This document shows, piece after piece, positions 56,897 to 64,000 of a stretch of DNA of 64,000 nt. Every line of letters begins with the position of its first letter. The stretch's first letter is position 1. Source of the DNA: Paralimibaculum aggregatum (GTDB lineage Bacteria; Pseudomonadota; Alphaproteobacteria; Rhodobacterales; Rhodobacteraceae). The position numbers and the translations under genes were made by a program. The stretch is taken from the NCBI RefSeq assembly GCF_030270585.1, contig NZ_BSYI01000001.1, forward strand, positions 1-64,000, in the 5' to 3' direction. Below the pieces are notes generated by a model. That model was given only the letters and a program-made list of their open reading frames with translations. It was not told the DNA's origin and searched no databases.

Positions 56897-57742
56897 TCAG
56901 CCGGCGTGCCTGGCGAGGAAGCCGTCGATGGCGGCGAGCGCCTCCGGCTCGTCGAGGAAGGGCGCATGGCCGCGCCCGGCGAGCTCCAGCGTCTCGATAT
57001 CGGGCCGGGCGCGCGCCATCTCGGCCACGGTGGCGGGCAGCAGGATGTCGGAGTTCGCGCCGCGGATCACCAGCACCGGCACCCCGTGCAGCCCCTCGAA
57101 GAGCGGCCAGAGCGACACCGTCGGCCCCGCCGCATCGAGCCCGGCCGCCACCGCGCTGCGCAGCTCCGGATCATAGGCGAGCGCCGGCCGGCCCTCCGCG
57201 TCGTCGTAGATCCTGCGGGCAAAGCGCTCCCAGTCGGCAAGGCTCACATCCGGAAAGGCGCGCTCGTTGGCCGCGCGCAGTTCCGCCGCCGCCTCGGCGA
57301 AGCTCGCGGCCGCCGGCGCCCGCCCGAGGCCGGAGAGGATGCGCAGCAGCCCCTGCCCCTCGACCACCGCGCCGACATCGTTGAGCACGATTCCCGAGAC
57401 CCGCTCCGGCGCGCCGCAGGCAAGCGCCATGGCGAGGATGCCGCCCCGCGAGGTGCCGATCATCGCGACGCGCGCGAGCCCGAGATGGTCGAGCAGCGCC
57501 CGGGCATCGCCGGCCTCCACCGGGATGGTGTATTCGGCGATCGGGTCGAGCGCATGTTCCGAGCGCCCGCGGCCGCGGCTGTCGAGCCGGATCACCCGGT
57601 AGCGCGGCGCCAGATGCGCGGCGAGGTCGGAGAATTCCCGGCTGTTGCGCGTGAGCCCGGCCAGGCAGAGCACCGCCGGGCCGCTGCCGCCGCTGTCCTC
57701 ATAGGCGAGGCGGCGATGATCGGCGGTGCGGAAGCTCTTCAC
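56897..57742 (-). CDS. Alpha/beta-hydrolase
   Basis: Predicted 281 aa, GTG start overlapping the ackA stop by 4 bases (GTGA). VLCLAGLTRNSREFSDLA (oxyanion region), VIRLDSRGRGRSEH, nucleophile box MIGTSRGGILAMALA, NDVGAVVEGQGL and a final GRGHAPFLDEPEAL (catalytic His) give a complete catalytic set with Ser nucleophile. Many family members are esterases, haloperoxidase-like or epoxide-type hydrolases; none can be chosen. It is last in the fabI-DUF3141-ackA-hydrolase operon. Confidence 0.85.
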   Translation of the reverse strand: MKSFRTADHRRLAYEDSGGSGPAVLCLAGLTRNSREFSDLAAHLAPRYRVIRLDSRGRGRSEHALDPIAEYTIPVEAGDARALLDHLGLARVAMIGTSRGGILAMALACGAPERVSGIVLNDVGAVVEGQGLLRILSGLGRAPAAASFAEAAAELRAANERAFPDVSLADWERFARRIYDDAEGRPALAYDPELRSAVAAGLDAAGPTVSLWPLFEGLHGVPVLVIRGANSDILLPATVAEMARARPDIETLELAGRGHAPFLDEPEALAAIDGFLARHAG

Positions 57743-58923
57743 GCGGCGCCCTCCCCGAGCATCGCGGCGGCGGCGCGGGCGATCACGATCTCCTCGTCGG
57801 TGGGGATCACCATGACATGCGTCCGGCTGAGATCGGCGGAGATGATCCGCGCATTGGCCTCGTTGCGCGCCCGGTCGAGCTCGATGCCGAGCCACTGCAT
57901 GCCGCGGCAGACCTCCGCGCGCACGAGGCGCGAGTTCTCCCCGATGCCGCCGCAGAAGACCAGCGCGTCGAGCCCGCCGAGCGCCGCCGCCAGCCCGCCG
58001 AGCTCGCGCCGGATGCGGAAGGTGAAATAGTCGATCGCCTCGCGCGCCGCCGGGGCTTCGGAGGCCTCCAGCGCGCGCATGTCGTTGGCCATCCCCGAGA
58101 GCCCCTTGAGCCCGGATTCCAGGTACAGCAGGTCGGCGAGCTCGGCCGTGGTCATGCCTTCCTGATCCATGAGATAGAGCACTACGCCAGGATCGAGCTG
58201 GCCGCAACGCGTGCCCATCGGCAGCCCGTCGAGCGCGCTGAAGCCCATGGTCGATGCCACCGAGCGTCCGCCGAGCAGCCCGCACATCGAGGCGCCGTTG
58301 CCGAGATGCGCCACCACCACCCGCCCCGAATGCAGCAGCGGCGCGCTGCGCGCGAGCTCGCCGGCGATGTAGTCGTAGCTCAGCCCGTGGAAGCCGTAGC
58401 GCCGCACGCCCCGGTCGTAGAACCGCCGCGGCAGGGCGAAGGTGTCGTTCACCCAGGGGTGGTTGCGGTGGAAGCTGGTGTCGAAGCAGGCGACCTGCAG
58501 CGCCTCGGGGAAGGCGGCGCGGGCGGCGCGCGCGCCGGCGAGGTTGTGCGGCTGGTGCAGCGGCGCGAAGGGCACGAAGCGCTCGAGCCCGGCCAGCACG
58601 TCGTCCGAGAGCCGCGCGGGGCCGGCATGGTCGGGCCCGCCATGCACCACCCGGTGGCCCACCGCGGCGATCTCCCCATCCGGGAAATGCCGCGCCACGA
58701 GCCGCAGCACGAGGCCCACCGCGCCGGCCTGATCGGTCGCGCCGGCCGGGTCCTCGCCGGGCGCGATGGCGGTGCCCGCGGCATCCCTGAGGTGCAGCGC
58801 GGGGCTGCCGCCGATCCGCTCGATCAGCCCGGCGGCACGCGGCTCGGGCCCCTCCGCCAGCGCGAAGACGCCGAATTTCAGCGAGGAGGAGCCGGCATTC
58901 AGCGTCAGGACATGGGCACTCAT
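57739..58923 (-). CDS. ackA: Acetate kinase (or short-chain acyl kinase)
   Basis: Predicted 394 aa. VLTLNAGSSSLKFGVF, VGHRVVHGGPDHAGPA, ACFDTSFH, YGFHGLSYDYIAGEL, VVAHLGNGASMCGLLGGRSV, STMGFSALDGLPMGTRCG and LVFCGGIGENSRLVRAEVC are the standard motifs with an intact phosphate-binding loop. It makes acetyl-phosphate or the reverse, ATP plus acetate. The usual pta gene is not adjacent. The start overlaps the DUF3141 stop (ATGA). Confidence 0.95.
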   Translation of the reverse strand: MSAHVLTLNAGSSSLKFGVFALAEGPEPRAAGLIERIGGSPALHLRDAAGTAIAPGEDPAGATDQAGAVGLVLRLVARHFPDGEIAAVGHRVVHGGPDHAGPARLSDDVLAGLERFVPFAPLHQPHNLAGARAARAAFPEALQVACFDTSFHRNHPWVNDTFALPRRFYDRGVRRYGFHGLSYDYIAGELARSAPLLHSGRVVVAHLGNGASMCGLLGGRSVASTMGFSALDGLPMGTRCGQLDPGVVLYLMDQEGMTTAELADLLYLESGLKGLSGMANDMRALEASEAPAAREAIDYFTFRIRRELGGLAAALGGLDALVFCGGIGENSRLVRAEVCRGMQWLGIELDRARNEANARIISADLSRTHVMVIPTDEEIVIARAAAAMLGEGAA

Positions 58924-61337
58924 CCCGCGGCCGCGCCCGGCGCCCGGGGCACGGCAAACGGGTCCTCCGTGATGTCCCCGGCAAAGGGCGGCTGGCCGAG
59001 CACGCGGTGGAAGCGCTGCAGCAGCTCGACGGTATCCGGCGCCATCTCGTCGACCGGGCCGGGGATGTAGCGCACCAGCTCGAGCGCGCGGCGGCGCTCC
59101 GCCTCGGTGCGAAGCAGGTCGGGCAGCGTCTCGATCGCCCGCTCGCGCTCGAACTCCACGATCAGCGTCTGCTCGTTGATCATCAGGTTGCGCTGCGCCG
59201 CCGGCAGCGAGCGGAACGGCTCGTCCTCGGCCAGCACCCGGGCCGAGCGCTCGAGCCGGTCGCGCCGGACATTGCCGCGGCTGTCGGCCATCAGCACCAG
59301 CATCCGCACCACCGCCTCGGCGAGGCCGCCCTCGGAGATGTGGCAGAGCGCGGTCTGCACCTCCGAGAGGTTGCGTAGCTCCGCGCTGCTGGAGAGGCGC
59401 CGCGGCCGGGCATGGGTGCGGCCGAACCAGCGCGCCCAGGGGGTGCTCCAGAGGCCATGAAACAGCATCTCGTACCAGGCGTCGCGCAGGTCGCGCGCGA
59501 GATCGAGCGACTGCTCGATGACGTCCGCCATCGCCCGCTCGCCCTGCAGGAAGGGGTTGTCCGCCGGCAGCGCGGCGCGCGGCGCGGTCCCGGCGGCGAC
59601 ATGGTCGGCCAGCAGCTTCATCGCCGGGTTGCGGCTCGAGAGCATGGCGCGCTGCAGGCGCAGCGGGTGCAGCGCCCGGCCGAGCTCGGCGCTCGCCGCC
59701 GTGGCGCCGGCCTGCACGAAGGGGCGCACCGCGATGTCGTAGAGCTCGGTCTGCAGCTCCGAGGCGCGCGCCACCGCGGCGAAGCTCGCCTCGTCCTCGC
59801 GCCCGTCGTCGAGCGTGGCGATGTCCTCCAGCGTGCGCTCGTGGAAGCTGACCGTGAAGCTGCGGTTCTCGACGGCGCCGGCATAGGCCTCGATCTTCAT
59901 CTCGTAGAGCCCGGGCGGCAGCGCCTCGATGGTCCTGAGCGTCGAGGCCACCTCGCTGTGCTCCTTCCGCGCGATCTTCGAGGAGACGAAGATGCCGAGA
60001 TGGCCGATCTGGTCGTGCACCATGTAGATGATGCGCTGGCCGCGGATGCGGATCTCGGAGACGTCGGCATAGGCGTCGGTGATCCAGTTCAGCGCCTGCT
60101 GCGGCGGGGTGATGTTGTCGCCGTGGCTGGCGAAGACGACGATCGGCGCGCGGATCTTCTTGACGTCGATCGGCTGGCCGGGCTCCAGCTGCGCCTCGTT
60201 GCGCGCCAGCCGGTTGCCGATGAAGAGCTGCTCGACGATCCAGCGGATCTCCGCCTCGTTGAGCAGGAAGAAGCCGCCCCACCAGCGCTCGAATTCGAGG
60301 AAGCGGGTGCGGCCCGCCTCCGGCGCGGCGTAGATGTCGTAGTATTTGCGGAACAGCGTGCGGCCGGGGCTCAGCATCTCGAAGTTCGAGACCAGATGGG
60401 CGCCGTCGAACACGCCATGGCCGAGATCCGACCAGAACATCGGCTGCCAGGTGCCGCCGAGCACGCCGCCATTGTAGCGCATCGGGTTGGTGCCGACCTC
60501 GCCGGACCAGGTCGCCACCGGCGCGCCGTTGAGGCAGAGCGGGCCGACGATGTCCGGGTTGGAGGCGGCGAGGATCAGCGCCGCCCAGCCGCCCTGGCAG
60601 TTCCCGGTCACCACCGGGTTCGAGGCCTTGGGATGGCGGCGCATCACCTCGCGCACGAAGGCGGCCTCGGCGCGGGTGACACTGGCCAGCGTCTGCCCCG
60701 GCTCCGGCATCCGGCGGAAGCCGACGAAATAGACCGGGTGCCCGGCGCGCAGCGCGACGCCGACCTGGCTGTCGGTCTTGAAGCCGCCGATGCCGGCGCC
60801 GTGCCCGGCGCGCGGGTCGATGATCACGAAGGGGCGCTTCGTGTCGTCCACCATGCAGCCCTCCGGCGGCAGGATCTTCAGCAGCATGTAGTTGCAGGGG
60901 TCCGGCAGCCCGGCGCCGTCGAGCACCACCTCGTGGTCGTAGATCAGCACCGGCGGGCAGCCCGCGGCCTCGTGCTCGAGGAAGATGTCGCCGCGCTCGC
61001 GCAGGATGTCGAGGAAGACCAGCCCGCGGCGCAGCGCATCCGCGGCATAGGCCGGCAGATCCTCGGCGACGCTGCCGGTGCCGAGCCGCGCCAGCGCGGC
61101 CTCGGTGATCGCGGTGAGCGTCTCCACGTTCTGCTCGGCGCGGGCGCGGTGGCCCTTCGCGATGGTCTCGGCAAGGCGCCCGGCGGCACGCAGCATCAGT
61201 TCGCCGGTGCGGGTCAGCTCCGCGAGGCTGGCGCCGGCCACCTGGAGCCGCGCGGCGGGCGACCATGCCGTGCTGTCCGGCAGGGCAAAGCGCAGCAGGT
61301 TGGATTGGGCGTCGATCGCCCGGGTCTGGCTGGTCAT
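58920..61337 (-). CDS. DUF3141 protein, PHA-synthase-like alpha/beta-hydrolase
   Basis: Predicted 805 aa with GGAGAG before the ATG. The N-terminal 150 residues resemble the helical domain of PhaC-like proteins. The core holds RPFVIIDPRAGHGAGIGGFK, the box VVTGNCQGGWAALI whose Cys sits where PhaC has its catalytic Cys, VVFASHGDNITPPQQALNWI and VHDQIGHLGIFVS (Asp and His positions). About 300 further residues have no recognised fold. Family members are known beside phosphotransacetylase, ackA and fabI genes and are suspected to act on polyhydroxybutyrate or acyl-CoA. It is coupled to ackA and 10 nt behind fabI. Confidence 0.88.
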   Translation of the reverse strand: MTSQTRAIDAQSNLLRFALPDSTAWSPAARLQVAGASLAELTRTGELMLRAAGRLAETIAKGHRARAEQNVETLTAITEAALARLGTGSVAEDLPAYAADALRRGLVFLDILRERGDIFLEHEAAGCPPVLIYDHEVVLDGAGLPDPCNYMLLKILPPEGCMVDDTKRPFVIIDPRAGHGAGIGGFKTDSQVGVALRAGHPVYFVGFRRMPEPGQTLASVTRAEAAFVREVMRRHPKASNPVVTGNCQGGWAALILAASNPDIVGPLCLNGAPVATWSGEVGTNPMRYNGGVLGGTWQPMFWSDLGHGVFDGAHLVSNFEMLSPGRTLFRKYYDIYAAPEAGRTRFLEFERWWGGFFLLNEAEIRWIVEQLFIGNRLARNEAQLEPGQPIDVKKIRAPIVVFASHGDNITPPQQALNWITDAYADVSEIRIRGQRIIYMVHDQIGHLGIFVSSKIARKEHSEVASTLRTIEALPPGLYEMKIEAYAGAVENRSFTVSFHERTLEDIATLDDGREDEASFAAVARASELQTELYDIAVRPFVQAGATAASAELGRALHPLRLQRAMLSSRNPAMKLLADHVAAGTAPRAALPADNPFLQGERAMADVIEQSLDLARDLRDAWYEMLFHGLWSTPWARWFGRTHARPRRLSSSAELRNLSEVQTALCHISEGGLAEAVVRMLVLMADSRGNVRRDRLERSARVLAEDEPFRSLPAAQRNLMINEQTLIVEFERERAIETLPDLLRTEAERRRALELVRYIPGPVDEMAPDTVELLQRFHRVLGQPPFAGDITEDPFAVPRAPGAAAG

Positions 61338-61347
61338 GATCTCTCCG

Positions 61348-62112
61348 CTAGCCGATGATGCTGTAGCCCCCGTCGATGTGATGCACGCCGCCGGTGACGT
61401 TGAACGCCTCGCGGCTGGCGAGGAAGGCGGCATAGGCCCCGACATCCTCGATGCTGGCCAGCATGCTGGTGGGTGCGCGCTCCGCCGCGCGGTCGAGCAG
61501 CTCGTCGAATTCGGCGATGCCGGAGGCGGCGCGGGTGCGCAGCGGCCCCGGCGAGAGCGCGTGCACCGAGATGCCCCTCGGCCCCAGCTCCGCCGCGACA
61601 TAGCGCATGGTCGCCTCGAGCGCCGCCTTGACCGGGCCCATGACGTTGTAGTGCTCGACCACCTTCTCGGCGCCGTAGAAGCTCACCGTCATGCAGGTGC
61701 CGCCATGCGGCATCAGCGGCTCGGCGCGGCGGATCATGCGCAGGAAGGAATGCACCGAGACGTCCATGGCCAGCGCGAAGCCCTCGGCCGAGCAGTCCAC
61801 CACCCGGCCGTGCAGGTCGTCCTTCGGGCAGAAGGCGATGGAGTGCACCAGCGTGTCGAGCCGGCCCCAGCGCGCGGTGATCTCGGCGAACAGCGCCTCC
61901 GCCTGGGCCTCGTCGCGCACGTCGAGCGGCATGATGATCTCCGCCCCCAGCGCCTCGGCCAGCGGGCGGACATGGGGCTCGGCCTTCTCGTTGAGATAGG
62001 TGATCGCGAGATCGGCCCCCTGCGCCCGCAGCGCGGCGGCGCAGCCATGGGCGATGGAGTGATCATTGGCGACCCCGATGACGAGAGCCTTCTGACCTGC
62101 GAGCGAAAACAT
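61348..62112 (-). CDS. fabI: Enoyl-ACP reductase FabI
   Basis: Predicted 254 aa with GGAGG before the ATG. ALVIGVANDHSIAHGCAAAL (NAD site), LVHSIAFCPKDDL, Tyr-x6-Lys in YNVMGPVKAALEA, ALSPGPLRTRAASGI and GGVHHIDGGYSIIG are all FabI features. The reductase performs the last step of the fatty acid elongation cycle. The operon position with DUF3141, ackA and a hydrolase suggests a specialised paralogue rather than the housekeeping copy; a second fabI elsewhere is expected. Confidence 0.92.
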   Translation of the reverse strand: MFSLAGQKALVIGVANDHSIAHGCAAALRAQGADLAITYLNEKAEPHVRPLAEALGAEIIMPLDVRDEAQAEALFAEITARWGRLDTLVHSIAFCPKDDLHGRVVDCSAEGFALAMDVSVHSFLRMIRRAEPLMPHGGTCMTVSFYGAEKVVEHYNVMGPVKAALEATMRYVAAELGPRGISVHALSPGPLRTRAASGIAEFDELLDRAAERAPTSMLASIEDVGAYAAFLASREAFNVTGGVHHIDGGYSIIG

Positions 62113-62175
62113 GGCGACACCTCCGGCAATTGCCTGAGCATGAGCGCGTTTCGGCAGGTAGCGCAAGTGAATTTT

Positions 62176-62192
62176 GTGCAACGCAGCATTGC
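62176..62192. promoter_or_regulatory. PhaR-like site upstream of the fabI operon
   Basis: On the minus strand GCAATGCTGCGTTGCAC contains CTGC-N3-GCA, one base short of the CTGC-N3-GCAG site described for alphaproteobacterial PhaR. It sits 64-80 nt before the fabI ATG, in a good operator position. Confidence 0.35.
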
Positions 62193-62199
62193 GCCGCGA

Positions 62200-62235
62200 G
62201 CGGGTGCCGCGCCGGCACCCGCCCGGTTTCCGGGC
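62200..62235 (-). terminator. Tandem hairpins after the MmgE/PrpD gene
   Basis: GCGGGTGCC/GGCACCCGC (62200-62222, 5-nt loop) and GCCCGG/CCGGGC (62221-62235, 3-nt loop), starting 8 nt beyond the stop at 62244. No T-run. Confidence 0.5.
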
Positions 62236-62243
62236 GCCGCCGG

Positions 62244-63617
62244 TCAGGCCGCGGGGTGGTGCTGCGCGAGGATGCCGATCTCGTCGAGCGGCGCGGCGCC
62301 ATCGGCCTCGAGGAAGCGCTCGGCCAGCGCCGCCGAACAGCCGCAATCCGCCACCTTGCGCAGCAGCTGCGCCCGGGTCATCGGCATCGCCACGCCGCCG
62401 GGCACGTCGCTGGTCACCTGCTCCAGCACCCGGCCGTCAGCCAGCGTCACGGTGATGGTCTCCGGCGTCGAGGGGCCGATATCGCCGGGGTCGCCCTTCG
62501 GCAGGCGGTAGAGGTCGAGCTCCACCGCGGCGGTCATGCGCTGGCGCTCCGGGTCGGAGAAGCGCGCCGGGCGGAAATCCTCCGGCACGACATGGCCGGT
62601 GGTCAGCCCGGTCACCACGCAATAGCGCACCGAGAAGCGCGCCTCGGCATCGTTGGTCGGCACGCCGAAGCCGGCCACCCGGTGGAACGGCTCGGGCATC
62701 CGCACCCGGATCGACGCGATCTCGTCGCCCGGCGCGAGCCGGCGGTGCAGCGCCTCCGCCCCGTGGATCGGCCGGTGCGTGTAGGCGCAGCTCGGCCAGA
62801 GCTTGCGCACCACGGGAAACAGCTCGACCGCCCGGCCGAGCTCCATCTCCTGCATCATCGCGCTGAAACCGATCGATTCCGCCGTGCCATAGACCCTGGC
62901 GAAGCCGAAATCGCTGTCCCAGAGATTGCAGTTGCCGGTGGCGTTGCCGCGGGCCAGCAGCGCCGCACGCAGGCCGGATTCCGCTGCCAGCCCGGCATGG
63001 ATCGCCTTGGCATCGAAGCCGAACTGCATCTTGAGCCCGGCCGAGGAGCTCGCCGCCAGCGCCATCGCATTGGCCATCTGGAAGGGCGAGAGACCGAGCG
63101 CCCGGGCGCAGGCCGCCGCGGTGCCGATGGGGCCGAGCGTCGAGGTCGAGTGCCAGCCGATGTCGTAGTGCCCGTAGCCGAGCGCCTTGCCCATCCAGAT
63201 GACGGTCTCGTAGCCGACCAGCCAGGCCTCGCAGATCCGGTCCACCGTCATCGGCACCTTCTGCGCCAGCGCGAAGAGCGCGCCGAGGATCGGGGCGCTG
63301 GCATGGCTGGAGCCGGAGAGCTCGTAATCGTCGAAGTCGATGGCATGGGTGCGCACGCCGTTGACCAGCGCCGCGCCGTGCAGCGAGAGCATGGCGCCGC
63401 CGCCGGTGGGCTGCACGCTGCCGGCGCTCAGCCCGAACGCCATCGCCTCCATGGCCGCGAGCGCCTGGCGCTCCGGCGTACCGATCACGGTGCAGGCCAG
63501 CGTGTCGACCAGCGTGACGCGGGCCTCCTCGCGGATCGCCGCGCCGATGCCGAGATCCGGCCGGGCGGCCCAGGCGGCGAAGGTCTCGGCAAAGTTCTGG
63601 ACGTTGGGTTTCAGCAT
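62244..63617 (-). CDS. MmgE/PrpD family protein
   Basis: Predicted 457 aa from MLKPNVQNFAETFAAW with AGGAAA upstream. The helical PrpD-like N-terminal domain has DFDDYELSGSSHASAPILGA and GYGHYDIGWHSTSTLGPIGTAAA, and the swivelling C-terminal domain has KLWPSCAYTHRPIHGAEALH. Family members are 2-methylcitrate dehydratase, aconitate decarboxylase and similar dehydratase/decarboxylases. With the acyl dehydratase directly upstream (10-nt gap) it may act in a C5-dicarboxylate or itaconate-like pathway; the substrate is undetermined. Confidence 0.88.
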   Translation of the reverse strand: MLKPNVQNFAETFAAWAARPDLGIGAAIREEARVTLVDTLACTVIGTPERQALAAMEAMAFGLSAGSVQPTGGGAMLSLHGAALVNGVRTHAIDFDDYELSGSSHASAPILGALFALAQKVPMTVDRICEAWLVGYETVIWMGKALGYGHYDIGWHSTSTLGPIGTAAACARALGLSPFQMANAMALAASSSAGLKMQFGFDAKAIHAGLAAESGLRAALLARGNATGNCNLWDSDFGFARVYGTAESIGFSAMMQEMELGRAVELFPVVRKLWPSCAYTHRPIHGAEALHRRLAPGDEIASIRVRMPEPFHRVAGFGVPTNDAEARFSVRYCVVTGLTTGHVVPEDFRPARFSDPERQRMTAAVELDLYRLPKGDPGDIGPSTPETITVTLADGRVLEQVTSDVPGGVAMPMTRAQLLRKVADCGCSAALAERFLEADGAAPLDEIGILAQHHPAA

Positions 63618-63627
63618 GGGGGTTTCC

Positions 63628-64000
63628 TCAGAACACGGCATCGGCGGTCATCGCCGTTGCGCCGTCGGCACGGCGGGCCCAGAGCGCCATGGTCTCGCCC
63701 TCCCGCCGGCCCTCGATGCGGAAGGGGGCGGCGCCGGCAATCGGGGCCAGCCCGCGGAAGGCGAATCGCCGGGGCGCGCGGCCCATGCTGCGGGCGGCGA
63801 GATCCACCAGCAGCGTCGCGGTGAGCGGCCCGTGGAACACCAGCCCGTCATAGCCCTCGACCGTGCGGGCATAATCGACATCGTAGTGGATCCGGTGGCC
63901 GTTGAAGGTCAGCGCCGAGTAGCGGTAGAGCATCACCGGGCCGGGCGCGATCTCCTCGGAGACCGCCGCGCCCGCCGGGGCCGGCACCGTCTTCGGCGCG
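63628..64000 (-). CDS. Acyl dehydratase of the FAS1-dehydratase/mesaconyl-C4-CoA hydratase type, truncated by window edge
   Basis: The frame stays open to the right edge, so the N-terminal part lies outside. The visible 124 residues include VMLYRYSALTFNGHRIHYDVDYA, containing the N-x-H-x-I-H-Y-D hot-dog catalytic helix, and GLVFHGPLTATLLVDLAAR, both diagnostic for HTD2/mesaconyl-CoA hydratase-like proteins. Hydration of mesaconyl- or itaconyl-CoA would fit the MmgE/PrpD neighbour; this is inference. Confidence 0.8.
   Translation of the reverse strand, partial: APKTVPAPAGAAVSEEIAPGPVMLYRYSALTFNGHRIHYDVDYARTVEGYDGLVFHGPLTATLLVDLAARSMGRAPRRFAFRGLAPIAGAAPFRIEGRREGETMALWARRADGATAMTADAVF

Overview
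This window is very GC-rich chromosomal DNA, I estimate around 70 % GC by eye. The gene content points to an alphaproteobacterium of the Rhodobacterales type: heterotetrameric sarcosine oxidase genes, a potFGHI-type transporter, a class I PHA synthase, a rhizobial rkp-like capsule locus and ABC-type (Kps) capsule export genes. Genus assignment is inference; no rRNA gene is present. Only one mobile-element remnant is seen (a transposase tail at the left edge, next to tRNA-Arg) and no CRISPR array.

Layout. 0-5 kb: transposase tail, tRNA-Arg, a large Pro/Ala-rich membrane protein with a PilP/GspC-like end, bioY and a histone-deacetylase-like amidohydrolase. 5-11.4 kb: a secreted RTX heme peroxidase and a polyamine-type ABC transporter split into divergent permease (potHI) and binding protein/ATPase (potFG) pairs. 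11.4-16.6 kb: a small conserved-looking protein, an unexplained three-way-junction inverted-repeat element, soxD-soxA-soxG without soxB, and two small paralogous membrane proteins. 17-45 kb: a capsule island. 45.2-51.3 kb: a lipoprotein, two tRNA-Glu genes, recJ, glpX, homoserine dehydrogenase, an RraB-like protein and another lipoprotein. 51.5-64 kb: phaC with a secreted esterase, a class III aminotransferase behind a perfect operator palindrome, an ATP-grasp protein, a tightly coupled fabI-DUF3141-ackA-hydrolase operon, an MmgE/PrpD protein and a truncated acyl dehydratase.

The capsule island (16.95-45.03 kb) is the standout. A highly reducing type I PKS without a thioesterase is translationally coupled to a PLP alpha-oxoamine synthase and faces an SDR with 3-ketosphinganine-reductase-like logic. 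Next come two divergent KpsS/RkpJ-like proteins, a KpsD/Wza exporter lipoprotein, five glycosyltransferase or sugar-nucleotide genes, a methyltransferase, two KpsE-like co-polymerases and the KpsM/KpsT ABC exporter. The arrangement parallels rkpA-rkpG-rkpH-rkpJ of Sinorhizobium (established for K-antigen production). Chemically it resembles fungal fumonisin assembly (PKS, then oxoamine synthase, then ketoreductase). I infer that it makes a polyketide-derived, sphingoid-like lipid on which a capsule is built and exported. Almost every promoter region in this island carries one or two TTAACC boxes resembling CtrA half-sites, and I saw none elsewhere in the window, which suggests one cell-cycle-linked regulon.

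Many neighbours overlap by 1-4 bases (TGATG, ATGA, GTGA), so translational coupling is common. Three of the four convergent junctions in the capsule island overlap, two of them by nearly 60 bases. Short 8-, 12- and 18-bp tandem repeats recur in leaders and gene ends.
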